From positions 4,774,001-4,838,000 of the forward strand of contig NZ_CP048882.1 in the NCBI RefSeq assembly GCF_015910445.1: 64,000 nt of DNA, written 5' to 3'. The stretch is from Streptomyces bathyalis. GTDB taxonomy: Bacteria; Actinomycetota; Actinomycetes; Streptomycetales; Streptomycetaceae. The translations under genes and the position numbers were made by a program. The notes below the pieces were generated by a model that saw only the letters and a list, made by a program, of their open reading frames with translations, had not been told where the DNA came from and ran no database searches. Below, piece by piece: positions 8,806 through 16,621 of the stretch (the stretch's first letter is position 1; each line of letters starts with the position of its first letter).

Positions 8806-8848
8806 CGGGCCCCGCACCTCGGACGACGCCGAGGTGCGGGGCCCGTTT
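8806..8848 (+). terminator. strong hairpin terminator after pmt
   Basis: A perfect 17-bp stem (left arm 8806-8822 starting CGGGCCCCGCACC, right arm 8829-8845) with a six-base loop is followed by TTT. It lies between the convergent pmt and RTX-repeat genes and probably ends transcription in both directions. Confidence 0.85.
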
Positions 8849-8885
8849 CCGGTGATCGTTCACCGGCCGGGATCAGGCTGCCGGG

Positions 8886-10226
8886 TCAGGGGCAGCCGGG
8901 CCCGGCGCTGGGGTTGGAGCAGGCGTTGCTGCCGGGTCCACCGTCGTTGGTGTTGGTACCGGCGCCGCCGTTGAGAGCGTCGTTGCCCTCACCGCCGGAC
9001 TGGGCGTCGTTGCCGTTCCCGCCGTTGAGAACGTCGCTGCCGTTCTCGCCGGTCAGGGTGTCGTTGCCGTTTCCGCCGATCAGTGCGTCGTTGCCATTGC
9101 CGCCCTCGATCCGGTCGTCGCCGTCGCCGCCGTTGAGGGAGTCGTTGCCGTCGGCGCCGCAGATCAGGTCGTTGCCGCCGCGACCGTCGACGGTGTCATT
9201 GCCGGCGAGGGCGAAGATCACGTCGTTGCCGTTGGTGCCCGTGAGGATGTTGTTGCCGTTGGTGCCGGTGATGGTGGGCGTGGCGGTCGCGCAGGTGGTC
9301 CCGGGGGAGGTCTCGAAGGTGATGGTCACCTGGGCCGGCCCCGTAGCAGGTCCGGAGGTACCGCCCGTCGGGACGCGGTTCGACCCGCCACCGCCGCCAC
9401 CGGATCCCTGGGTGCTGACGCCGATCCCGTCGCAGCCGCCTCCTCCTCCGCCGCCGAACCAGCCGCCGCCACCGCCGCCGCCCCCGATCAGGGCCCCGCC
9501 ACCGCCGCCGGTGCCGGCGGTGCCCGCGGTTCCGGCTGTACCGCCGGTCGGGCACGCGGCCCCGGCCGTGCCGCCGGTCGTCTGGGTTCCGCCGCCACCG
9601 CCCTGACCGCTGAGCGTTCTGGAGCCGCCGGTCCCCCCGGTGTTTCCGGCGGCTCCGCCGGTGGCCTGGGGGTTGGTGAAGCCGGCGTTGAGGCCTCCGC
9701 CGCCTCCTCCGCCGCCGCCCGCGACGATGAGGCGGGGGTCGGAGGCGGGGACGCCGGTGAGGACACAGCCGACGGTGGCCGAACTGCAGGTGCGGACGTC
9801 GCTGGCGCCGCCGCCGGTACCGCCCGGGAATGCGCTGCCGCCGGCGGGACCGGCACCCTGGGCGACGTTGACGAAGAGGGTCGTGCCGGCTGTTGCCGGA
9901 ACGGTGCTCGTGACGGTGCCGCCGGTCCCGCCCTGCCCGCCGAAGGGCCCGTTCTGGCCTGTGGCGCCGGTGGCGGTGATGGTGAGTTGGGTGACGCCTG
10001 CCGGGACGGTGAAGGGCTGGTTGGCGCCGGCGCCGAAGGTCACGGTCGTCGGCGCGGCTGCGGTCGCCGCTTCGGCGGCCGTGGCCGTGGGCAACATCAG
10101 CAGCGCCGCCGGCAGGGCTGCCGTGGCGAGCAGGACGGCAGCTCGCCGAGCCGGGCGCCGCGTCCGCACATCGGCGGCGCTGTGATCACGTGGTGGGAAT
10201 ACTGCATGGCACAGGTTCGGTCTCAC
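8886..10226 (-). CDS. secreted glycine-rich protein with RTX-type calcium-binding repeats
   Basis: The 446-residue product has an Arg-rich N-region and a hydrophobic core (AAVLLATAALPAALLML) ending in AEAATA, which is a Sec-type signal peptide. A beta-rich domain of about 100 residues follows (TVTFGAGANQPFTVPAGV). Next is a very Gly-rich segment with runs of Gly, and then about ten nine-residue repeats of the type GGNGNDxLx at about 330-430. RTX nonapeptides bind Ca2+ in a parallel beta-roll. No hydrolase domain or retention signal is visible, so the role may be structural, adhesive or matrix-like (inference). The GTG start is eight bases after GAGGAGG. The gene is a single unit facing away from the PBP gene. 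Confidence 0.85.
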   Translation of the reverse strand: MRPNLCHAVFPPRDHSAADVRTRRPARRAAVLLATAALPAALLMLPTATAAEAATAAAPTTVTFGAGANQPFTVPAGVTQLTITATGATGQNGPFGGQGGTGGTVTSTVPATAGTTLFVNVAQGAGPAGGSAFPGGTGGGASDVRTCSSATVGCVLTGVPASDPRLIVAGGGGGGGGGLNAGFTNPQATGGAAGNTGGTGGSRTLSGQGGGGGTQTTGGTAGAACPTGGTAGTAGTAGTGGGGGALIGGGGGGGGWFGGGGGGGCDGIGVSTQGSGGGGGGSNRVPTGGTSGPATGPAQVTITFETSPGTTCATATPTITGTNGNNILTGTNGNDVIFALAGNDTVDGRGGNDLICGADGNDSLNGGDGDDRIEGGNGNDALIGGNGNDTLTGENGSDVLNGGNGNDAQSGGEGNDALNGGAGTNTNDGGPGSNACSNPSAGPGCP

Positions 10227-10866
10227 GATCGGGGCCTCCTCGGTCAGAGGGCAGATGGACCACGGACGTCACGGTCCCTGTGGGGGACCGCCCGACGATC
10301 AACCCACACCCCTCCTGTGCAACCCCCATAGGCACACCGTCATGGGCGCCGCTCTCCATCGAACAGCAGTTGCCCGTTCCCGAGCCGCAGCGCGGGAGCG
10401 GCCCCGCCACCACGACCGCTCTCCCTCGTCCACCCCGCCCGACGGCCCCCTCGTCCACCCCGCCCGACGGGCCCCCTCGTCCACCCCGCCCGTCCATCCC
10501 GCAACCGCTCCGTGCTCCGGCTCGCAGGAGGGGACGCCGCGACCGGATGCGGTTCGAGATCCTGGCTCCGAGGGGCGGTAGCGCTCCCGCGGCCGGGCCG
10601 GCGGGGTGACCTCGCGAGGAAACCCGGGTGAATCCTGAGTGAAGCCAAGTGAAGGTCAGTTGAGCCCGATTGGACACGACGGCGGCTCCCGTAAGGTTCC
10701 GGTACGTGTCCCGCCCCCTGATCCGGTGATTATTCGAAACCGCATCTCGTCCATATGCTCCCGAACGGGGCTACCGGGGGCACGTGATGTTGCGCGCGTG
10801 CTCTAGGGTGCCTCGCACAGGTCCTCGGCCGCATGGCCGAGGCGGGGTGGAGGGGCAGATTCTCAG
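10227..10866. other. 640-bp intergenic region between divergent genes
   Basis: I find no convincing gene here. The region includes a tandem repeat at 10423-10494, a small palindrome CGGCCGCATGGCCG near 10826, and a TAGGGT box at 10804-10809 that could be a -10 element for the PBP gene. No good -35 hexamer pairs with that box. The open frames across the region owe their length to high GC. Confidence 0.6.
10423..10494. repeat. three imperfect 24-bp tandem repeats
   Basis: The unit CCCTCGTCCACCCCGCCCGA occurs three times with small length changes, starting near 10423, 10448 and 10474. It lies in the noncoding region upstream of the RTX-repeat gene and the PBP gene. Confidence 0.8.
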
Positions 10867-12513
10867 ATGCGTGACACTCAGAAGATGGCGCTGATCGGTG
10901 GCGCCGCGGCAGTCGTCGTCGGTGCGACCGGCTTCGGCGTCTACGCACTCGTCGGAGGTGACGGCAAGGGAGGCGGCAGCGGGAGCATCGCCTCGTCCGA
11001 CGGCAGCAACGAGGACAAGGTCGAGCAGGGCCCGCCGAGCGCGGCCGAAGTCCGCACGACCGCGAAGCGTTTCCTCACCGCCTGGACCTCCGGCGACTCG
11101 AAGACGGCCGCCAAGCTCACCGATGAGAAGGCTCAGGCCGCCCAGGCACTGAAGGGCTTCCGGGAGGACGCCCACATCGCCAAGGTCAAGATGTCGCCGG
11201 GTTCCGCTTCCGGCGCGAAGGTGCCGTTCGACGTGACGGCCCAGGTCTCCTACATGCAGCAGAACTCCACGTGGTCCTACGCCTCTTCGCTGGAGGTCGT
11301 GCGGGACAAGAAGTCCGGCAAGCCGGTCGTCGCGTGGAAGCCGTCGGTGCTGAACCCGAAGCTGAAGGAAGGCCAGTCCATAAGGACCGGCAAGGCCGGC
11401 ACCCCGCCGATCAAGGCCGTCGACCGCAATGGCGCCACCCTGTCCAAGCAGGAGCACCCGATGCTCGGGAGCATCCTCGACGACCTGCGCAAGCGGTACG
11501 GCGACAAGACGGACGGCAAGCCCGGCATCGAGACCCGCATCGTCGACGCCAAGGGCAACGACACCGGCACCACCCTGCGCACGCTCTCCAAGGGCACCCC
11601 CGGCACGCTCAAGACCACCCTCGACAAGGACATGCAGGTGGCCGCCGAGCAGTCCGTGAAGGGCAAGCCGAAGGCGTCCGCCGTCGCGGTCCAGCCGAGC
11701 ACCGGTGAGGTGCGCGCCGTGGCCAACTCCCCAGCGGACGGCTACAACAACGCCTTCCGCGGCTCCCTCGCGCCGGGCTCCACCATGAAGGTGATCAGCT
11801 CCGCGATGCTGCTCGACAAGGGCCTTGCCTCGCCGGGCAAGCAGCACCCCTGTCCCAAGTACGTCGAGTACGGCGGCTGGAAGTTCCAGAACGACGACAA
11901 GTTCGAGATCAAGGACGGGACGTTCGCGCAGAGCTTCGCCCGCTCCTGCAACACCGCCTTCATCAGCCAGGCCAAGGAGCTCAAGGACGGCGACCTGAGC
12001 AGCGAGGCGCGCGACGTCTTCGGCATCGGCCAGAACTGGCAGGTGGGCACCGGCACCTTCGACGGCAGTGTGCCCGTCCAGTCGGACGCCCAGATGGCCG
12101 CGTCCCTCATCGGCCAGGGCAGCGTGCGGATGAACGCGCTCAACATGGCGTCGGTGGCGGCGACGGTGCAGAACGGCACGTTCAAGCAGCCGGTGATCGT
12201 CTCGCCGAGCCTGGACGACCGGACGATCGCGAAGGCCGGGCGCAGCATGAAGCCGCAGGTCCACAACGACCTGAAGAGCCTGATGAAGCTGACGGCCAAC
12301 AGCGGCACCGCCGCTGAGCCGATGGCGGGGCTCGGCGGTGACGTCGGCGCCAAGACCGGTTCGGCGGAGGTCGACGGTCAGAAGAAGCCGAACGCCTGGT
12401 TCACCGCGTACAACGGCGACATCGCCGCCGCCGCGGTCGTTCCCGAGTCCGGACACGGCAACGAGAACGCCGGCCCGGTCGTGCGCAAGATCCTGGACGC
12501 CGCGGCGGGCTGA
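10867..12513 (+). CDS. class B penicillin-binding protein with NTF2-like (MecA_N) domain
   Basis: The product is a membrane-anchored D,D-transpeptidase that cross-links peptidoglycan. The 548 residues comprise an N-terminal membrane anchor (MALIGGAAAVVVGATGFGVYAL), a Ser/Gly linker, an NTF2-like MecA_N domain (about 55-160), a PBP dimer-like domain, and a C-terminal transpeptidase domain. All three catalytic motifs are present: the nucleophile motif STMK at 305-308, SCN at 360-362 and KTG at 496-498. The ATG follows GGAGGGG by 11 bases. In Streptomyces such short PBPs are often linked to differentiation rather than vegetative elongation (family knowledge). No partner SEDS gene lies beside it. 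Confidence 0.93.
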   Translation: MRDTQKMALIGGAAAVVVGATGFGVYALVGGDGKGGGSGSIASSDGSNEDKVEQGPPSAAEVRTTAKRFLTAWTSGDSKTAAKLTDEKAQAAQALKGFREDAHIAKVKMSPGSASGAKVPFDVTAQVSYMQQNSTWSYASSLEVVRDKKSGKPVVAWKPSVLNPKLKEGQSIRTGKAGTPPIKAVDRNGATLSKQEHPMLGSILDDLRKRYGDKTDGKPGIETRIVDAKGNDTGTTLRTLSKGTPGTLKTTLDKDMQVAAEQSVKGKPKASAVAVQPSTGEVRAVANSPADGYNNAFRGSLAPGSTMKVISSAMLLDKGLASPGKQHPCPKYVEYGGWKFQNDDKFEIKDGTFAQSFARSCNTAFISQAKELKDGDLSSEARDVFGIGQNWQVGTGTFDGSVPVQSDAQMAASLIGQGSVRMNALNMASVAATVQNGTFKQPVIVSPSLDDRTIAKAGRSMKPQVHNDLKSLMKLTANSGTAAEPMAGLGGDVGAKTGSAEVDGQKKPNAWFTAYNGDIAAAAVVPESGHGNENAGPVVRKILDAAAG

Positions 12514-12554
12514 GCCCCGGCAGGCGGCGCGACAGCGCACAGGCACGCAGAACG

Positions 12555-12598
12555 GCGAGCGGCGCTCTCCTGGTCTCCAGGGGGGCGCCGCTCGCTGT
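12555..12598 (+). terminator. hairpin terminator after the PBP gene
   Basis: An 11-bp inverted repeat, GCGAGCGGCGC at 12555-12565 and GCGCCGCTCGC at 12585-12595, encloses a smaller CCTGGTCTCCAGG element. It lies 42 bases after the stop and is followed by a short T-rich stretch. Confidence 0.7.
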
Positions 12599-12731
12599 GT
12601 GCGTACCGTGTGCCCGCCGGGGCCCAAGGGCGGGGCCACGTGCGGGAATCCGTCGGGGAATGCCTGCAGGCCGGAAACCGGGGCGCAGGAATGCGCGGGA
12701 AACCGCGTCGCGCGGGCCGTCCCCCGGCGGG

Positions 12732-12737
12732 TAGCGT
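12732..12737 (+). promoter_or_regulatory. putative -10 box of the YbaK gene (leaderless)
   Basis: TAGCGT ends seven bases before the ATG at 12745, and no Shine-Dalgarno sequence lies between. Transcription is predicted to start at or one base before the ATG. Confidence 0.5.
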
Positions 12738-12744
12738 CCGCTCC

Positions 12745-13242
12745 ATGAGCAAGGCGCCAACAGCCCACCCCCGTTTCTCCGAGGCCCTGTCCGACCTGGC
12801 CCTCGACGACGTCGAGATCCGAGCCTTCCCCGACGCCACCCGCACCGCGGCGCAGGCCGCCGAGGCGATCGGATGCGAGCTGAGCCAGATCGTCAAGTCG
12901 CTCGTCTTCGAGGCCGACGGCGAGCCCGTACTGGTCCTGATGGACGGGGCGTCACGCGTCGATGTCGGCCTCGTACGTGCCGAGTTGGGCGCGGGGACAG
13001 TGAGCCGCGCCGGTGCGGACCTCGTGCGCCGGGCGACCGGATACGCGATCGGCGGCGTGCCGCCCTTCGGCCACGTCAGCCGGATGCGGGTGCTCGCCGA
13101 CCGTGGTCTGCTCGCGCACGGGACCGTGTGGGCCGCCGCGGGCACCCCGCACACCGTCTTCGCCCTCGCACCCGGGGAGTTGATCGCACACGCCGGCGGC
13201 TCGGTCGTGGACGTGCGCGAGCAGACCGCCGGTGTTCCGTGA
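12745..13242 (+). CDS. YbaK/EbsC-family aminoacyl-tRNA deacylase
   Basis: Members of this family hydrolyse mischarged aminoacyl-tRNAs, for example Cys-tRNA(Pro) by YbaK. The 165-residue protein has the expected core: TAAQAAEAIGCELSQIVKSL with the conserved Lys, LVLMDGASRVD, and a GGVPPFGH loop that is the family's hallmark. Near the C-terminus are AAAGTPHTVFAL and PGELIAHAGGSVVDV. The start ATG at 12745 gives the normal length for a stand-alone member. The gene overlaps the next (EamA) gene by four bases (GTGA), so the two are co-translated. Which tRNA it proofreads cannot be told from sequence. Confidence 0.92.
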   Translation: MSKAPTAHPRFSEALSDLALDDVEIRAFPDATRTAAQAAEAIGCELSQIVKSLVFEADGEPVLVLMDGASRVDVGLVRAELGAGTVSRAGADLVRRATGYAIGGVPPFGHVSRMRVLADRGLLAHGTVWAAAGTPHTVFALAPGELIAHAGGSVVDVREQTAGVP

Positions 13243-14138
13243 CGCCGCTGGTCGTCGCGGCGGTGCTGGTCGCCGCGGTCACGCACGCCTCCTGGAACGC
13301 GCTCGCGCACAACATCAAGGACCAGCTGCTCGCCTTCACGCTCGTCGGCTTCGGCGGCGCGCTGTGCGGGCTGGTGCTCGCGTTCTTCGTTCCGGTACCG
13401 GCGAAGGAGGCGTGGCCCGCGCTCGCGGTCTCCGCGGCGCTGCATGTCGTCTACCAGCTGCTGCTGATGCGCTCGTTCGGGCTCGGCGACTTCGGCCAGA
13501 TGTATCCGATCGCGAGGGGTACGGCGCCGCTCGTCGTCACCGTCCTCGCCGCGGTCTTCCTCGAGGAGCTGCCGGACGCCTGGCAGTTGACGGGTGTGGC
13601 GGTGGCCTCGGCGGGGCTGCTCGGGGTCGCTCTGTGGGGGATACGGAGGAAGAGCGACCGGGCGGGGACCGGTGGTCGTGAGGCGTCCCCGCGGGAGCCC
13701 TCCGCGTCCTCGCGGCTGCCGGCGCTGACGGCCGCCGTCGCCACCGGTCTCGCGATCGCCTCGTACACGGTCGTCGACGGGGCCGGGGTGCGCGCCGCGG
13801 GCTCGGCGCTCGGATACGTGGCCTGGCTGATGATGCTGCAGAGCGTGGTCATCCCCGCGTACGCCGCCGTCAGCCGGCGGGGCGTCCTCATCGCCGAGCT
13901 GCGTCCCCTCGCTCTGCGCGGCATCACGGCAGGCGTCCTGTCCCTCTCGGCCTACGGCCTGGTGCTCTGGGCACAGACCCGCGCGCCTCTCGCGCCGGTC
14001 GCCGCCCTGCGCGAATCCTCGATCATCGCGGGTGCGGCCATAGGCGCGCTCTTCTTCAAGGAGCGCTTCGGCGCTCCGCGTGTGGCCGCCTCCGCGCTGA
14101 TGGTGGGCGGCATAGCCCTGATGCTGCACGGAGGTTGA
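13239..14138 (+). CDS. EamA/DMT-superfamily transporter
   Basis: The 299-residue product consists of ten hydrophobic segments in two EamA repeats (VVAAVLVAAVTHASWNALAH at the start; LPALTAAVATGLAIASYTVV at the start of the second half). This is the standard layout of drug/metabolite exporters. The substrate is unknown. The GTG start at 13239 overlaps the ybaK stop, and the frame upstream of it is only a shadow of ybaK. A charged linker of about 25 residues (RRKSDRAGTGGREASPREPS) separates the halves. Linkage with a tRNA-editing enzyme suggests a housekeeping or amino-acid role, but this is only inference. Confidence 0.88.
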   Translation: MTPLVVAAVLVAAVTHASWNALAHNIKDQLLAFTLVGFGGALCGLVLAFFVPVPAKEAWPALAVSAALHVVYQLLLMRSFGLGDFGQMYPIARGTAPLVVTVLAAVFLEELPDAWQLTGVAVASAGLLGVALWGIRRKSDRAGTGGREASPREPSASSRLPALTAAVATGLAIASYTVVDGAGVRAAGSALGYVAWLMMLQSVVIPAYAAVSRRGVLIAELRPLALRGITAGVLSLSAYGLVLWAQTRAPLAPVAALRESSIIAGAAIGALFFKERFGAPRVAASALMVGGIALMLHGG

Positions 14139-14436
14139 GCCCGAACGCCCCGGCCTTCCCGGCGGGCGCCCGCGGGCCTCGCCTCGGGAGGCCGAGTCGT
14201 CCCCGGAGTCCCTGACGACGCCGGCAGGGGGCACGTTCCGTCCGTCCTCACGTCCTGACCGGGGTCGTGCAGCCACAGCGTGCCCACGATCCCCGTCCCC
14301 GTTCCGCCCGGTGATCCGTTCCACGACCGCCGGGTCGGACCCTGCCCAGCGGGGCTCAGGGGGCCGTGAGCACCTCAGTACCCTGGAGGGCTGAAGCCGG
14401 GGCTGATCGTCCTGGCAGCGCGCGACAGGGAGTGAG

Positions 14437-16317
14437 ATGGCCGTCAACCTCGTCAATCTGGAAGCCGTGGGCAAGGTCTACGGCACCCGGGCGCTGCTCG
14501 ACGGCGTCTCGCTCGGTGTGAGCGAGGGCGACCGCATCGGCGTCGTGGGGAGGAACGGGGACGGCAAGACGACGCTGATTCGCATGCTCTCGAAGCTGGA
14601 GCCCGCCGACGACGGCCGCGTGACGCACTCGGGCGGTCTGCGCCTGGGCGTGCTGACGCAGCACGACTCCCTCGACCCGGCCGCGACCGTACGGCACGAG
14701 GTGGTCGGCGACATGGCCGACCACGAGTGGGCGGGCGTCCCCCGGATCCGCGACGTGCTGACCGGGCTCTTCGGCGGTCTGGGCCTGCCCGGCTTCCCGC
14801 AGGGCCTCGACACCGTCATCGGACCCCTCTCCGGAGGCGAGCGGCGCCGCATCGCCCTCGCTCAACTGCTCATCGCCGAACAGGACTTGATCGTCCTCGA
14901 CGAGCCGACCAACCACCTGGACGTCGAGGGCATCGCCTGGCTCGCCGGGCATCTGCGCGCACGCCGCTCGGCGCTGGTGTGCGTGACGCACGACCGCTGG
15001 TTCCTGGACCAGGTCTGCACGCGGATGTGGGACGTGCAGGGCGGCGCGGTGCACGAGTACGAAGGGGGCTACTCCGACTACGTCTTCGCCCGCGCCGAGC
15101 GGGAACGCATCGCCGCGCAGGAGGAGTCGAAGCGCAAGAACCTGATGCGCAAGGAGCTGGCCTGGCTGCGCCGTGGAGCGCCCGCCCGCACCAGCAAGCC
15201 CCGCTTCCGCATCGAGGCCGCCAACGCGCTCATCGCCGACGAACCGCCGCCGCGCAACGACGCGGAGCTCATGCGGTTCGCCAACTCCCGTCTGGGCAAG
15301 ACCGTCTTCGACCTCGAGGACGTCACCGTGCAGGCCGGGTCCAAGGTGCTGCTCGAGCACCAGACCTGGCAGCTGGGTCCCGGCGACCGGATCGGCCTCG
15401 TCGGGGTCAACGGCTCCGGCAAGACGTCGCTGCTGAAGGCGCTCGCGGAGGCCGCGCGCAGCGGCGGCGAGCGGCAGTCCGAGCTGGTCACGGGCGGCCG
15501 CGTCAAGGTCGGAAGGACGGTGAAGCTGGCGTATCTCTCGCAGGAGGTCGCCGAGTTGGACGACAAGCTCCGCGTGCTGGAGGCCGTCGAGCAGATCCGC
15601 TCGCGCGTCGACCTCGGCAAGGGGCGGGAGATGACGGCGTCGCAGCTGTGCGAGCGCTTCGGCTTCGTGAAGGAGAAGCAGTGGACGCCGGTCGGTGACC
15701 TCTCCGGCGGTGAGCGCCGCCGGCTGCAGATCCTGCGCCTGCTGATGGACGAGCCCAACGTGCTCTTCCTGGACGAGCCGACCAACGACCTGGACATCGA
15801 GACGCTCTCGCAGCTGGAGGACCTCCTGGACGGCTGGCCGGGCTCGCTGGTGGTCATCTCCCACGACAGGTTCTTCATCGAGCGCACGACGGGCCAGGTG
15901 TACGCGCTGCTGGGCGACGGCTCCCTGCGGATGCTGCCGCGAGGCATCGACGAGTACCTCGAACGCCGCGCACGGCAGCGCGAGTCGGCGCAGCCGAACG
16001 CGAACGCGCCTGCCCGCTCCGGAGCTCCGGCCAAGTCCTTGCCGTCCTCGGCGGCTTCGGCAGCGTCGTCCTCGCCCGCGGGCGCACCGGCACCGCGCAA
16101 GCCGGCGGCGGACGCGCGAGCGGGTCAGAAGGAGATGCGGCGCATCGAGCGTCAGCTGGAGCGCATCGAGGTGAAGCAGTCCGAGCTGCACGTGGCACTC
16201 GCCGAGCACGCCACGGACTTCGAGCGCGTCGCGGGGCTCGACTCCGAGCTGCGCGAACTGGACTCGCAGCGCGAGGACTTGGAGTCGCGCTGGCTGGAGC
16301 TCGCCGAGGACGGCTGA
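14437..16317 (+). CDS. ABC-F family ATPase (Uup-like)
   Basis: ABC-F proteins are soluble twin-ATPase factors that act on the ribosome rather than in transport; the Uup group is implicated in translation and in limiting transposon excision. The 626-residue product has two nucleotide-binding domains: Walker A GRNGDGKTT with signature LSGGERRR and Walker B LDEPTNHLD, then GVNGSGKTS, LSGGERRR and LDEPTNDLD. An inter-domain linker rich in Arg/Lys carries WLRRGAPARTSKPR. A low-complexity Ala/Pro/Ser spacer (about 515-565) precedes a C-terminal coiled coil, as in Uup. GGGAG lies a few bases before the ATG. There is no transmembrane partner nearby. Resistance subtypes cannot be excluded, but the domain layout favours the housekeeping Uup type. 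Confidence 0.92.
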   Translation: MAVNLVNLEAVGKVYGTRALLDGVSLGVSEGDRIGVVGRNGDGKTTLIRMLSKLEPADDGRVTHSGGLRLGVLTQHDSLDPAATVRHEVVGDMADHEWAGVPRIRDVLTGLFGGLGLPGFPQGLDTVIGPLSGGERRRIALAQLLIAEQDLIVLDEPTNHLDVEGIAWLAGHLRARRSALVCVTHDRWFLDQVCTRMWDVQGGAVHEYEGGYSDYVFARAERERIAAQEESKRKNLMRKELAWLRRGAPARTSKPRFRIEAANALIADEPPPRNDAELMRFANSRLGKTVFDLEDVTVQAGSKVLLEHQTWQLGPGDRIGLVGVNGSGKTSLLKALAEAARSGGERQSELVTGGRVKVGRTVKLAYLSQEVAELDDKLRVLEAVEQIRSRVDLGKGREMTASQLCERFGFVKEKQWTPVGDLSGGERRRLQILRLLMDEPNVLFLDEPTNDLDIETLSQLEDLLDGWPGSLVVISHDRFFIERTTGQVYALLGDGSLRMLPRGIDEYLERRARQRESAQPNANAPARSGAPAKSLPSSAASAASSSPAGAPAPRKPAADARAGQKEMRRIERQLERIEVKQSELHVALAEHATDFERVAGLDSELRELDSQREDLESRWLELAEDG

Positions 16318-16621
16318 AGCGGAAGGCGTCCCGGCGCCGGACGGTACGGGCGCACGGCCGGTCCGGGAACTGCCGTACGGCCGTTCCGTTCCGTGTACCG
16401 GGAAGTATTCGCGGTTCGCTAACGGCCTCGCAACGTAAGCGTCTCGGGTTGTCTCTTCCGCTGATTCGCGGCTGGAACCGGACCGCCGGTTCGCGGTGTC
16501 CGGTGATAGAAAGACATCCGCGCACAAGCCAGCCGAAGGCGGACCTGATGTCCGATTCGCTCCGCCCTACGGGGGTTTGAGGGGTGGACGTCCGGTCTGA
16601 TCGTCAACGAGGGAATCGCTC
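16318..16621. other. 304-bp intergenic region
   Basis: No gene is apparent. The region includes short inverted repeats around 16340-16390 (GCCGTACGGCC) that may end transcription of the ABC-F gene. A less GC-rich stretch at about 16410-16520 is a plausible promoter region for the downstream gene. Confidence 0.5.

Noticed and set aside
10190..10677. Overlapping open frames in the gap before the PBP gene
   Set aside because: They run through tandem repeats and have Pro/Arg/Thr composition without a ribosome site or homology that I recognise.
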